Shown: positions 8,851 through 20,699 of the stretch, in pieces
Numbering within the stretch: position 1 is the first letter of the stretch
How the letters are laid out: the number at the start of each line of letters is the position of its first letter
Assembly (NCBI GenBank): GCA_013180625.2
Contig: SNVD02010063.1
Span: 124,001-188,000, forward strand
Direction of reading: 5' to 3'
DNA length: 64,000 bases
Source: Boswellia sacra
Lineage: Eukaryota > Streptophyta > Magnoliopsida > Sapindales > Burseraceae
Translations under genes and position numbers: made by a program
The notes under the pieces: model-generated
The model's input: only the letters and a program-made list of their open reading frames with translations
The model's database searches: none
Told to the model about the DNA's origin: nothing

Positions 8851-9907
8851 AATATGCAATGAGTACGCGTAAAGTTTCCATTTCCTGCATGATTGAGATA
8901 TATCATATCATATAAGATCCGTGGACAAAAAATAATTATGAAATAGCTTGCAAAAGTGGGAAAAAAGAGCGTTCTGCCAAAACGCTCGACGAGACTCGAC
9001 AAAAACACTCGACACTCGACATATGTGACACGACACTCGAACTCGACTAACTTCGTCGTCCAACACTCGTCAACTTGTACACTCGACTCTCTTACTCGAA
9101 AGCTCGACAAAATGGTGTCCACGACTCTCGAAACACTCGACATGAATGGTTCGAGACATCTACAGGTCGGTTCCACGCGTCCTACACTCGACTCTCGACA
9201 CGCGACACACGAACTTTTGACAATCCACAAGACCCTCGACGGAACTCGAACACGCAACACTCGAACCTAGAATCGAGGCAATGGCTAGACACTCGAAACC
9301 ACCATCCGAATTGTCGTGATTCGGTCCCGACAGAACTTCTCGACGACACTCGACGACACTCGACTACACTCGACTACACTCGAAGACACTCGAAGACAGT
9401 CGTCTTCTTCGACCTTCGACTGCGAAAACCCATTTTTGCACACCGACAGCCAATTTCCAGCATTTTTTCACACAGACGGCACTATCTCTACCCTTAGTTC
9501 ACATACATAAACCATTTTTAAGCTATATAATGCGGTTGTCAGTTACCAATGCGAGCAATGACGAAAACACTACACATACATTAAATTTTCATGCCATTTA
9601 CAGAGAGATTAAGGAAAAGTTGCTCTTACGCGTTTTGCTTACTGCTTCAGATATTGAGGTTGTTTCGGGACAGTGAAGTTAAGTGATTCGAGCTGTTACT
9701 GGTTTCCGTTGTTCTGTGTCTTGCTTTACTGTCTTTCTTAAAAAAATTTGTCCGAAGGATATGAAATAACAAGGTTTTGGGAATTTATTTTAGGACAGGG
9801 GTGTTTTTGTCTTTTAGACACAAAAGTGTCTATGGGATGAAAATATTTCAGAACATGTCCATTTTTCAAACCAGCCCCCTAAATTTGTCCATTTTTTCAA
9901 TTTTCCC
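8851..9907 (-). repeat. Right terminal inverted repeat arm of the Pack-MULE
   Basis: This is the reverse complement of the left arm, with an extra ~156 bp (about 9532-9687) that the left arm lacks. The stretch from about 8985 to 9420 is filled with ACTCGAC-type units, the complement of the left array. The arm ends in CAATTTTCCC at 9907. Confidence 0.85.
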
Positions 9908-9916
9908 AAAACAAAA
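9908..9916. repeat. Right 9-bp target-site duplication of the Mutator-like element
   Basis: AAAACAAAA follows the right terminus and is identical to 6494-6502. Confidence 0.9.
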
Positions 9917-10119
9917 GGATGTTCCTTTCAGATGAAACGCAACGTTTTGACTTACTCCAAGTCTTACCTCTCCACTTAACATATTTTCGTCCCAGACAAA
10001 ACTAAACGACAGCGTTTGCCAAATTGCAGGCCGTTGGTTTTTTTTGGGTCCAAGTAAGCCTTAACCACAAAGCAAAGCAAGATCTAACAAATCAGAAATC
10101 ACCGTCGCCCAACAAAAGC

Positions 10120-10125
10120 CACGTG
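10120..10125 (+). promoter_or_regulatory. G-box upstream of THF1
   Basis: CACGTG in the context GCCACGTGTC lies 228 bp upstream of the THF1 ATG. The G-box core is common in promoters of light- and ABA-responsive plant genes, which fits a chloroplast-targeted product. Occupancy is not shown by sequence alone. Confidence 0.45.
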
Positions 10126-10352
10126 TCAACAACTGTGCGTCTCGTGAAGAAAATAACAAAAATCCACATTTCATACACTTGGATAAGCCCAGGCTACTTT
10201 CTTGGCCTCATTTTCTCTCACTTTCCCGAGAAAAGAAAAAGAAATTCAAAAAATCAAGAAAACAAAACAAGAAACCAAATGCAAACCTATCCAGTTCCCT
10301 CTCTTTAGTCTTCGCTAACAAACACTCGTATAAAATAAAGTGTTTATACAAA

Positions 10353-13300
10353 ATGGCGTCTGTTACTTCAGTGGCGTTTACTGCAATCGGTCAATCATCT
10401 TGTGAGAGGAAAGTCAATGTTCCCTCGACTCGTTACTTAGCTTCGAATTTCCAATCTTTTCGCTTCCGTACGAGTGTATTGTGTCACCGTGATGCTGTTA
10501 GAGCTTCCAATTCAGCTTCTCGTTCTGTTATTCAATGCATGTCTACCGCTGCTGGTAGTGAACTCACTGACTTGACTTCTGATATTTTTTAAAATTTTTT
10601 AATGTAACATAACATTTCGAATTTTGTGTTTGTTACGGCTGAAATTAGTGTAAAAATGAGTGCTTAATCTAAAATTTTATCATAATTATTTGATATTTTA
10701 AATTAAAAAATTTTATGCTATTTATCTGTAAACAGAGAAAACAAGGAAAATTTATTATAGTTTTGATGAGGATTACAATGCTGGAAGTTGTTGCTATGTA
10801 AATTTTAGCTTCCAAATTATTGCTGCTATGATCTGTTTGTTTTTGTTGATATTAATTAATGTAATAAAACTGACATGCAGTTCCTTTGAGTATTTTTGTC
10901 CAGAAAACTTCTACAAACTATTAATTGTATTGCAAATCAACTGAGCTCTTATCAAAAGTTTTGAGCTTGCCCTGCATTGTTTACTTATTAATAACACTGA
11001 AATTTTGAGCTTGACAGGCCATAGCCTAATAGAATTATAAGTTAATATACTATCTATAGCTTGTGTTTGGTTTGAAGTTTAAGTTTGAATTCAACTTTAA
11101 GCTTCAACGCTTTTCTTTATAGCTGAGCTGAAGCAAGTATTCAGCTTAGTTGTCTCACTTGCACTGGCTGGAGTGGCAGTTCAAGTTTTGAATTTGATTA
11201 ACCATTTTGGTTGGCATGTCTTTCTGTAGAGTTTGGTATTGTTTTACTGCAATTGCTGTATCGTGCTTCATTCCAACTAACTCATTTTCATTAAGGGAAA
11301 TGATTACTGCAAGGAAAAAATTACTGATCATAGTAACAAATGCTGTTTTATTTATATATAAAGAGAGAGAGAGAGAGGTTTTCTTTTTGGGGACTTATTT
11401 CCTGGTCATTATTTGTTTGTTTATGTGAATTTCAGATCTGCCGACTGTGGCAGAGACAAAGTTGAATTTTCTAAAGGCATATAAAAAACCTATACCCAGC
11501 ATCTACAATACAGTTCTACAGGAACTGATTGTCCAGCAACATTTGATGAGGTATAAAAGGACATACCGCTATGACCCCGTGTTTGCTCTTGGTTTTGTTA
11601 CTGTTTATGATCGACTCATGGAGGGATACCCAAGTGATGAGGATCGAGACATCATCTTCCAAGCATACATAAAGGCACTGAATGAGGATCCAGAGCAATA
11701 CAGGTTTGTCAACTGTGTTTCCTGTCATTATTAGGGGACTCTTTTTGTACATATTTTAAGAAATTCATGATGCCATCTGAGTTTTAGAAAATGAAAAAGA
11801 GAAATGGTTAAATTCTTAATCAATATAGTCATTAGATTGAGATACAAAGTATGCGGTAAAAATGAAATAATTGAAGAAAAAGGCTAAGCAAAGTTACTTC
11901 TATGCCTACTCTAAGAATCTGAGTTGATCCTTTGAAAAATTTTAGAATGAAAGATAAAATTCTAACAATGTGACTTTCATTGGTCATACCATCTTCACTC
12001 ATCTGAAGATTCAGTGTGGAAGTTTCGATCTATGTTTACCAAAAATTAGAAGTGTTTAATATCCTTTAAGGACATTTGTGCCACATTGAGTTGAATTATT
12101 GCAAGATATATAAGAAAATGCTCTTTGATTGAATAATTTTGTATATTATGCACTACAGAAAAGATGCACAAAAGTTGGAGGAATGGGCCCGGGCTCAGAC
12201 TGCCAGTTCATTAGTTGAATTCTCATCCAAAGATGGAGAAGTAGAGGCAGTACTAAAGGACATAGCAGAAAGAGCAGGGAGCAAGGCGAGTTTCAGTTAC
12301 AGCCGTTTCTTTGCCATTGGGCTGTTTCGCCTTCTTGAGTTGGCAAATGCAACTGAACCAACGGTATTAGAAAAGGTTGGATCTGCTATTCCTTTTATGA
12401 AATCATTGCAATCTCTGTTATGCCGAAGTTTCATTTATTTTGTGAATTTTCAATCAAGCAATTGTATGACATTGCCTCATAGTAGCATTGTAAACCTGCA
12501 CTAAGTAAAGAATTCCCTTTTTATTTCATTTCATATAGTTTGCAATGATTGGTTTGTCTTAGGCCATCCCATATTTGATGTCTAATAATAAAATGATAGA
12601 TGTGCTTAACCATTTGGTAATTTGAGATGCCGATATAGATCTGAGTTTGTTGCACGGAGTATGATCTTTAGAACAAACACACTAGAGTTTTGATAGTGAA
12701 ATTGAAATGAATCTGTTTGCTGGCTAGAATGGCCTCCGAATATTGATTTAGCTGCCGTTATATGATTTCAACTTGCATTAGGCTTTTGTGGATGTGTTAG
12801 GCCATTCAAGTTCTGACCATGATTGTGGCAGGCTATTACCTTATTGTGATATAATTTCTGGATTTTTTGTTATTACATTTTTCATATTTTCTCAAACATC
12901 ATGCAAAGATTTTATTTTATCTATTTATTTATTATTATTTTTTTAGAAATTGAACTCTTTTTGATTATGTCTTTTCAGCAATCATTTGATTTGTCGTTGC
13001 CATAATTAAGAAGCCTGTAGTTTTTTTTTTTTGGTCAGTTTTAGGATCTCCTTCAGCCTCTTTTTTTTTTCTCTCTTTTTTGGGTCCATACATTATATCC
13101 ATAGATATCCATGGAGAGACATAGGGAGTTGCAAAGTTTTTTGTACTTTATTCAAAGATTTATTTTGATTTGAAGTTCTTTGATTTTACATAGAGATGGC
13201 CATTATGTGTATGTCTTTGCGACAACCAACTCCCAGTAGGTAGTCTGGTTTTTATATTAAAAAGTGAACCTAAATGGAAGCTTAAATATTTGCTCTGGCA

Positions 13301-13845
13301 CCTACCCATGTGGTTGGTCGCTTAACATCTGTTATGTCCTTATTGTATTGGCGTTTTTGACATGACATTAATGCCTGAGTTACAATTGACTTCACATATG
13401 CAGATCAATGGTAAACTTTTTGTCGTCTTGATAACTTATTGGGAAGTTCTCTTTTGATGAATATTCTTAAAACATAAATGATTTTTTCTATTGATGGCTT
13501 GATTTATCTCATGGTTGCTATCTAACAGCTTTGTTCAGCCTTAAATATCGATAAAAGAAGTGTGGATCGGGACCTTGATGTGTATCGCAATCTGCTGTCC
13601 AAACTGCTTCAAGCAAAAGAGTTGCTGAAGGAGTATGTGGATAGGTAAGTTGATTCCTGTGGTCCAAGTTCAGATCTTCTTTTTATCTTCTTTTTGTTTG
13701 GTCCATAATTGTCTTTGATGAACGGCTTTTAAAACGGTATCGGACTTTCAGGGAGAAAAAGAAGAGAGATGAAAGGGCAGAATCACAGAAGGCTAATGAG
13801 GCTATCACAAAATGTTTGGGAGAATACCAATATGCTCGCCAGTAA
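10353..13845 (+). CDS. THF1: Protein THYLAKOID FORMATION 1, chloroplastic (Psb29/THF1)
   Basis: There are five exons: 10353-10554, 11436-11703, 12159-12375, 13529-13644 and 13752-13845, giving 298 residues; Arabidopsis THF1 is about the same length. All junctions use GT-AG and keep frame. Residues 1 to about 65 are Ser/Arg-rich and lack acidic residues, as in a chloroplast transit peptide. The conserved THF1/Psb29 domain follows with PTVAETKLNFLKAY, IPSIYNTVLQELIVQQHL, YDPVFALGFVTVYDRLMEGY, SYSRFFAIGLFRLLELANA and VDRDLDVYRNLLSKLLQAKE. A charged, probably coiled-coil C-terminus (EKKKRDERAESQKANEA) ends ITKCLGEYQYARQ. THF1 acts in vesicle-mediated thylakoid formation, PSII repair with FtsH, and sugar signalling. 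The 5' side borders the Pack-MULE. The 3' end is convergent with DGK5. Confidence 0.96.
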
Positions 13846-14429
13846 TACAACCTCTCTAGTGCTCCTAATGCTAATAATCTCTCGCGAAGGTTCAATCAGG
13901 TTTTTGTTCTGCTGTAAGGTAGAGTTGGAGCCTCCATGGTCCACGCATCATATTAATATTGGGCTTGCATGTTCGAGTGTACTGTTAATACGGTGATTAA
14001 GATACATTCAGTCTTCACTAAGGTTATATGCACGTTTCTTTTGGTCTTGCCAGATGTATTTTTCTGTTTATAAAGCCTATTTAAAGATGCATACAAATCG
14101 ACATTATCATTTTTTACCTCTGGGCTTTGCATATTTGGAGCAGAATGATTTTTTTTTTTCGGTTTAATATGGTGGTTGAGATTTCATCACAAGCAGATTT
14201 CCTTCGCAAGCCATCGGCTGTAGCCATTGTCAAGACATCAGAAAAAACATTTTCACATACCCAAATCAACGGTTTGCTTATTTTTCAATGGGAAATTATC
14301 AAACAATTTCATTCTCCTTTAGAAACACCATGGGAAACACCATAACTCTGGTAAATCAAAAGTCCACAAATGTAAAAGCAATTGATCAAAGGCAAAGCTG
14401 AAGGACCCCATGCACCAAAACAATAACAA

Positions 14430-14651
14430 TAATATTAGAGAAGGGGTCTTTTGATACAAATTTTTGATATAAAATTAGATACAAATTTCTAGTTATTGAT
14501 CCACAAAATTCAACAGTTAAGATGATTGATGAATTGGTAACTAATAAATGCAATTTTGAAACTTTCAATCTTAATAATTGAATTTTGATGTGATCAAGTA
14601 TTATAAATTTTTATCAAAAAATTATGTTAAATATCACTTCCCATAATATTA
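14430..14651. mobile_element. Probable MITE between THF1 and DGK5
   Basis: The 222-bp AT-rich stretch begins TAATATTAGAGAAGGGG and ends with the near complement CTTCCCATAATATTA. Inside, ATACAAATTTTTGATA on the left mirrors TATAAATTTTTATCAAAAAA on the right. No coding sequence is present. A target duplication was not resolved, so the family is left open. The rest of 13846-14874 holds the two convergent 3' UTRs. Confidence 0.5.
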
Positions 14652-14874
14652 TTAGCAATAACACATCTACATTATAATAAAATTTCCCAAACTACCCTCT
14701 AACAAATCAAGTTTACTTACAGCTTCGTCAAGTTGCCACTATTGAGCTTCAACAAATAGTGTCATCAATGACAATTGGGATGGCCTTAAACGGGTGTCAT
14801 TAAATATTGAATCTCCAACTTATGGACATGGAACCATTCCAAAGCAACTCATGAAAATAAATATGTTGAAGGAC

Positions 14875-17800
14875 TTAACTTAGACGAGTAATATCAACCT
14901 CATCTGGTATTTTAAATGTTTCTGCTGCACCAAACTTCCTCCGCTCTTCCCCGTCAAGTACTGAGTCCTCCTCGTCATCACTATGACCTTCTTCACTGCC
15001 ATGTTGGCTAGGTGATGCGGAGGGATCATGCACACTTTTAGACCGACAGTCTGGAGTAGCAAGCATGTTGACTCGGCCAAGGTGAGAGATTTCAACCACA
15101 ACAGTATCATCATCAACTGGAAGCGGTTGCTTCCATGGTTCTCCATCAATTCTCATGAATGTATGATCAGCAGCACCTTTGTGAAACTCAAATCGGATTT
15201 GATGTGCCTAATGGAGAAAGAAGAAAAAAATAAGACAACTACATATAAACTCCATTTACCTCAACCAATCAACCACTAAATTAGCAAGTTCATTGATGAG
15301 TTAGAGAATCAAGGGCGCATAACTAAGTAAACAGTCTAAGGGACCCCTCAGAAAAGCTCTTGATAAATAGTATCTTAAACCTGAACTTCACCTGTGCAAG
15401 ACGAGTCCCATGCCCATTTGGCGCTAGTAGAACAAGCCCATGCCAAGCATCTCTGAAACCAACCACTTCTATAAGGCCATCATCGACATATGGTGGAGTC
15501 AAGTCTCTCTGCAAAGTCAATTGAGAAAGGTGAAAATAACAAGTTACACATGTAATTGCTGTTAAATTGAAACCAAGAGTTGTATGGTTTAAAGTGACAA
15601 GTTTGGAACAAACTTCACGGGTCTTCTTGGGGTTTGGAGTTCCCCAAGGATTCAGTCCACCAGAAAAGCTAGGCAAGTTAAGACACACAATTGACCTGAT
15701 GCTGATAGCAAAATAGAGAGTACCTTCAGTGTGATCAGATAAAAAATTAAAAAAAATTACAGAAGCAGTTGAAATAAAATATACAACTCTGGAAAACAAA
15801 AATGCGTTTTCTCAAATTACAAGCAGTGACAGCATAACCGAAGTGAGATATAGAGAAGAAAAGAGTCCATACCAAAAATTCCTTAAAAAGAAAAGGCAGA
15901 AATACATCAGAAAATACAATGTCAAATAATTGTTCTCATGATATTAGCAACAAAGAGAGGCTGAAGAGCTATATGGCTCTTTAAATGAACAAATACATGC
16001 CATGCCAGTATGACAGTTATTCACAAGAAATTCCCTCTTAGTGATTTAAATAGTATATTGGTATATGATTACGGCACAGATAGAAAGGCCCACCTAGATA
16101 CTCTTTTTCTTAATGCTAAAGCACAAATTAAAGGAGACTTCATCAATTGCAAGTAAGATTTGAGACATTTATGCATAATATTACTTGGAGGAAAAGAAAA
16201 ACTCAATGAGAAGAAGTGTAGGAAAAATCACAATTCTAAGTTTCAATCAAGTTTGATTTCCATTTTAAATTTACATACAATTATCGAATTCAAAAGATAC
16301 CTATTCCACACGATTATCTAAATTTTGTTGCATTATGCATAAATAAAATCAATCATATAAGGCATCAAGTAAATAGTTTAAGACTGACAGTAGCACCAAT
16401 GGATTACCTGTTAGGTATTTCTAGATCTTGCCATTGACTGTGTTTCATGACCTTCACCTTTGTAAGCTGAGCTATGTTTCTGAACAAAGATCATAATACA
16501 ACTTAATCAGAAAAATTACCAAGACCTATTTCATAAGATCCAGCACACTTTTAGAAGGTCTGTAGCAGCATTCCTCCAGATTCAATCTGTTTTCAACACA
16601 ACAAGTTGAAACCCAAGGTTTCAACAGGGTTTGCTACTTTTACAAGGAAACAGGCAAAATTGGAAGCAATTTTAAAAGGTTTCTAACTCAGTGGGTCAGA
16701 TCACAACGGCAGATACATAACAACTATTAATTTAAAAAGGGAAAAGGTTAGAAGGACGAGCAGGAAAACAAAATATTGCCTTTAGTGTAAAAGACAGTCT
16801 CTGTACACTCACCGAGAAGAAGGATGGAAAAGAGAAGCACAAAACCATCCTTGAGTACAACCAAGCTTTGCATAAGTACTCTAATTTAAGAATAAGAGAA
16901 ATTAGATAAAAGAAAGTAATTGGCATTTAATTCTAATTTTATAACAGAAAAACAACAATCCAGTTAATAACTGGAAAATATAACATGTTGTAACATCCTA
17001 AACCAAGCCAATGAACTTTTTCATATTTTAGTCAAGAATCAAGATACATTATAGCAGCATACAACAATATTCATATTAACTTATTTTACAGAAAAAATTA
17101 TGCACAGAAGTAGAGAAAAATATACAAAATCCATTTTTCTGCAGAAGCATATAATATTCAATCTTATCAAAGGCATAAAGACATAGTCAAACGGTAACAT
17201 CTTGCATTAAAATAACCAAAGCCTGCTAGACGTAGGCATGTAGAGTAAATTTATGAATCAAATTTTCTCATCAATACATTTACGATTAACTTGGAATGCT
17301 GAGAATTTCAATTCACCTTCAAACTAGCAAGTGATTGAATCCACTCCTTTTAAGTTCAGAATGTGTACTTAGCTTCAAAAGGAAAAGCAAGGAAAAAATT
17401 CATTACTAATTTGACATTTCAAATATTTTTATTGTTTCAATGCTATTTTCACATTGTATGTTCTGGATGATTTCGTGACCGAAATCCAAACCTATACACA
17501 TGATTCCACTGGCAGTTCAGAATATATAACCTAACCCCAAAAGAAAATATAGCAAGGAAAACCAATCACTCGTATCCATGATCTGCAATTAGGTTACTTC
17601 AAAATTTAAAAGCAAAAACATGATTACAAAGACCAATAACATCTTTATACAGAATTTTCTCCTCACACCATGCAAATAGCCACATCGTCATTTGTGGCTT
17701 TGCACATCTGCTTCAAAAATGTTGTTGAATATCAGGGTAAGCCCAACACAAATAATTAGTCCTCCTCTTTAGTTCTGTTAGTATCCTTCACTCATTTACT

Positions 17801-20584
17801 AAAGGTTAACATCTCCACAAATAGCAGTAAGCCAGCAACTAAGACCACTATTAACAGTTTACCCTCAAGGCTTAAACTAGTTTAAACATTACTGAATTCA
17901 ATGTCGAAAGCTCCACCACAATTTCGTGGTATAATAATTAAGGATACAATGAAAAACACGGTGATCCTTCTGTTAAATGTTTATGCATCATTAAAAAAAA
18001 AAAAAAACACAAAGAGCATGAGAATAGAATACCTGATTAACTAACTGATTTTTAAATTTTTCAGGATGCAACTTTCGTTCAGAATGAAATGCGTATGATA
18101 CTTGGGCATCCATTCCTGGAGAGAATAGGAAATATATAAGTGCTTCACATCTAGAAAACTTTGTTGATACGAAACCAGAAAGCAACAAGTCAAAAACCTG
18201 CAACACCTTTCTATGTATAAGGAAAAAAGATTCTTATAAAAAATTAAACCAAAAAAAGCTATAAATGTAAGATTAAGAAGATTCTACCTTCTTTCCTCAT
18301 TTTAAGTTGTAAGATACTAGAGATACAGAACTTTGCAACTGAAACAAGGTACTTGCATCTCAACAGAATTTTACGTTTCCTGTGTTGCTAAAAATCTATA
18401 CAAAGTTTGTATCAACTAAGAATATACAAACGCTGTTTAAATTTAATAATTTTTTATTTGTACATCCTTATCTACACCAGATGTTCATTGGTAAAATTGA
18501 TTAAATGCTAAGACATAAAGGAAATCAAAAAACTTCTTAAACTAAATGGAAAATGCCCGAGAATGTAAGAGAATAAATGTCATCTTACAATTATACCAAT
18601 TTCAAAGTGTATAAAAGGTACTCGTAATTAGGAAATGAAATTTAAAACTTAGAAATAAAATATATCTAAAATTCAATAGTTTGAAACTTGTGCATTAGAA
18701 GCACTTACCCATACTGAAGTAATTCCAGAATCCCCCACGAAATGTATGGTAACCTTCCTGAGGTGCAGTCAGACGTTTATAAAATCAAAAATTTTACCTT
18801 GATATCAAATACATTTTAAGGAGTTCACAAGAAGCAGCATAGCCTACATTACCTCTTCCATCTCATCTCCTGCAGAAACACGCTTAAATGCATGTAAAGA
18901 ATGTGGAAGCTCTAGGGGTGCAATAGGATCACAAGCACCTTCTTTGGGAGCCTTCATCCTCATAAGAATATGCCAGCTAAAACCACAAAATCCAGTATCA
19001 CTACTTAAGTTTAATTAAAAAGATGTAAACAGAAAGAAGAAAAATATTTAGGATCATCATAATTCTGGTTGAGAAATCCAAACCAAATTTCATTGCATAT
19101 AAAATGACACAACCACACACATGCTGACTATTTTATAGCATAAAACTTATAGTGACACTAAGAGTCCTCTAAGTCACTCCAATCTTGCACTAACATTATG
19201 CCAACAAGGGAAGTCCCAATTTCTTTAAATTTTCTAATTTTTTGGTTTTGCAGAGGTAGTTCTCCAGTGGAAAGAATAAAACAGCGTTGAGATTTACATA
19301 ATACTTTGTAACCTGAATCTTCAAAGCACATTAATTGACCTTGCTACTGGACGTACATCAAAATTGACAATGAATGAGTTTAATTATTTTGTTTTTTTTA
19401 ATTATTTTTCAAAATAACTAACAAATACATCTTTTAGAAAGATGTAAAAAAAATAATAATGAAGATGACAAAGAAAAAAATCATCAAAACTGATGTAAGA
19501 AATTAATTCATGTCATCTAAGCAGTATGCATTTATATTAATTTCTTTAAGAAAATACACACAGAGAGATCATGACAATATCCTTACTTGTCTATTTTCAT
19601 TTCCTTTGCTGTCATTACTTGTTTCAAAAATTGCACCACTGAATTACGATCAGTGCCAGGATTCTTCTTTCCCTGTAAATTAGCAAATGACATGTTAAAT
19701 TTGAACAGCCTGCCAGCGATTATTATCCATAACTCATACTCCAAGTAGATACCATGCTCATCACAACCTCAATCAACAAATTAAAGTAAAATATTGTAGC
19801 ATACCCAAAATTCAGATGATATCGCATAAGCTAAATAAAAACGCAAATATTACTTCAAAATTTGAAAAATAATAAATATTTATTGAAAATGCTTAATTAA
19901 TAAGTAAGCCCTCACCCAACCAAAAGCGAAGGGAAGATTGTTTCCCGTTCCGAGAGGCACCGTAGCAATTGGTGGTGGATGAGATAGTTTGAGATCACAG
20001 ACAACTCCAAGAAGCCAGCCAGCTGTTCCATCACCACCTGCAACCTAAAACGTAATTGAAATTTCGGAATTCAGATACATTAAACAATATAAAAAAATAA
20101 AATACTCTGGAAAAGCATCAGTTAAAAGTCATTAGCACAACTCACAATTATTCTTAATTTGGCCTCGATCTCTTTAGCATATTCATCTCCATTTGCTTTG
20201 AGCTTCTCTAAATTAAGATAGACTCTTCGGAGAGCCTTATCAGGCGCCTCTTGGCCGACGTCAAAAACCTGAAATCGATCGAAACAGATTTGCTCAACAG
20301 CAGCTACAGAATCTCAGTTCAATCGAAAACAGAGGTCAACTTCTCAATTTCAAAGACCTCATCAGAAATCAGCCAGCCAGCATTACCTGATTCTTGTTAA
20401 GAAGACTACGATAAGTTTCAAGAAGATCTCCCCCGAGCTGGCCGCCGCTTCTGGAATTGATAAAAACCAGCACCGGACACGTAGGCACAGGAGCCGCCAT
20501 CTTCTCCGCCTCAGGTACCAATACATAATCAGGTACGTAGAATTCCTTCAATAAGCTCGACTCAGAATGAGTGTTTTCGTCCAT
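14875..20584 (-). CDS. DGK5: Diacylglycerol kinase 5-like (plant cluster III DGK)
   Basis: Twelve exons were deduced: 20387-20584, 20146-20268, 19916-20044, 19587-19672, 18853-18976, 18709-18757, 18033-18115, 16813-16880, 16408-16479, 15614-15701, 15392-15508 and 14875-15207. They give 489 residues in frame throughout. The catalytic domain starts with [16 protein letters not shown] and has the nucleotide-binding GGDGT at residues 110-114, then [13 protein letters not shown]. The accessory domain contains [51 protein letters not shown] and [14 protein letters not shown]. The C-terminus is acidic ([12 protein letters not shown]). There are no C1 domains, as expected for cluster III plant DGKs, which make phosphatidic acid from diacylglycerol in stress and immune signalling. 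Exons 10 and 11 join best as KKTRE/RDLTPP. Confidence 0.95.
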
Positions 20585-20599
20585 ACTCGAGTTCGATAA

Positions 20600-20689
20600 C
20601 TGCATTATAGACGTATCATTTCTTTTAACATCAAATTTCGAATTAGATTCATAAATGAAAGCAGAAGAGAAAAGCGTAAAGAAAATTAC
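20600..20689 (-). other. Candidate 5' UTR intron of DGK5
   Basis: Upstream of the DGK5 start the minus strand reads CCG/GTAATTTTC (donor) and, 90 bp later, ATAATGCAG/TTATCG (acceptor). If spliced, the first in-frame ATG (20603-20605) is removed with the intron. The ATG at 20582-20584 ([16 protein letters not shown]) then becomes the start, and it matches the family N-terminus better. This is an inference from splice signals. Confidence 0.5.
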
Positions 20690-20699
20690 CGGAAATTTG

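Larger units (their letters stand above)
6503..9907. mobile_element. Pack-MULE: non-autonomous Mutator-like transposon with very long TIRs
   Basis: This 3405-bp element begins GGGAAAATTGAAAAAATGG and ends with the exact reverse complement. It is bracketed by the perfect 9-bp duplication AAAACAAAA. The outermost ~225 bp of the two arms are almost identical; I see one clear mismatch (CTAGTTT against CTGGTTT). The inverted similarity continues inward for about 800 bp on the left (to ~7310) and about 1050 bp on the right (from ~8851), including CGAGTG-rich repeat blocks. No transposase ORF is present. The core holds an antisense ribosomal protein eS6 fragment and a tandem-repeat block. Terminal bases, 9-bp duplication and gene capture together define a Pack-MULE. 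The near-identical ends suggest recent activity or end homogenisation. Confidence 0.92.

Noticed and set aside
8801..8872. 23-codon ORF after the TATA box in the MULE core
   Set aside because: Too short to support as a gene and not conserved with anything recognisable.
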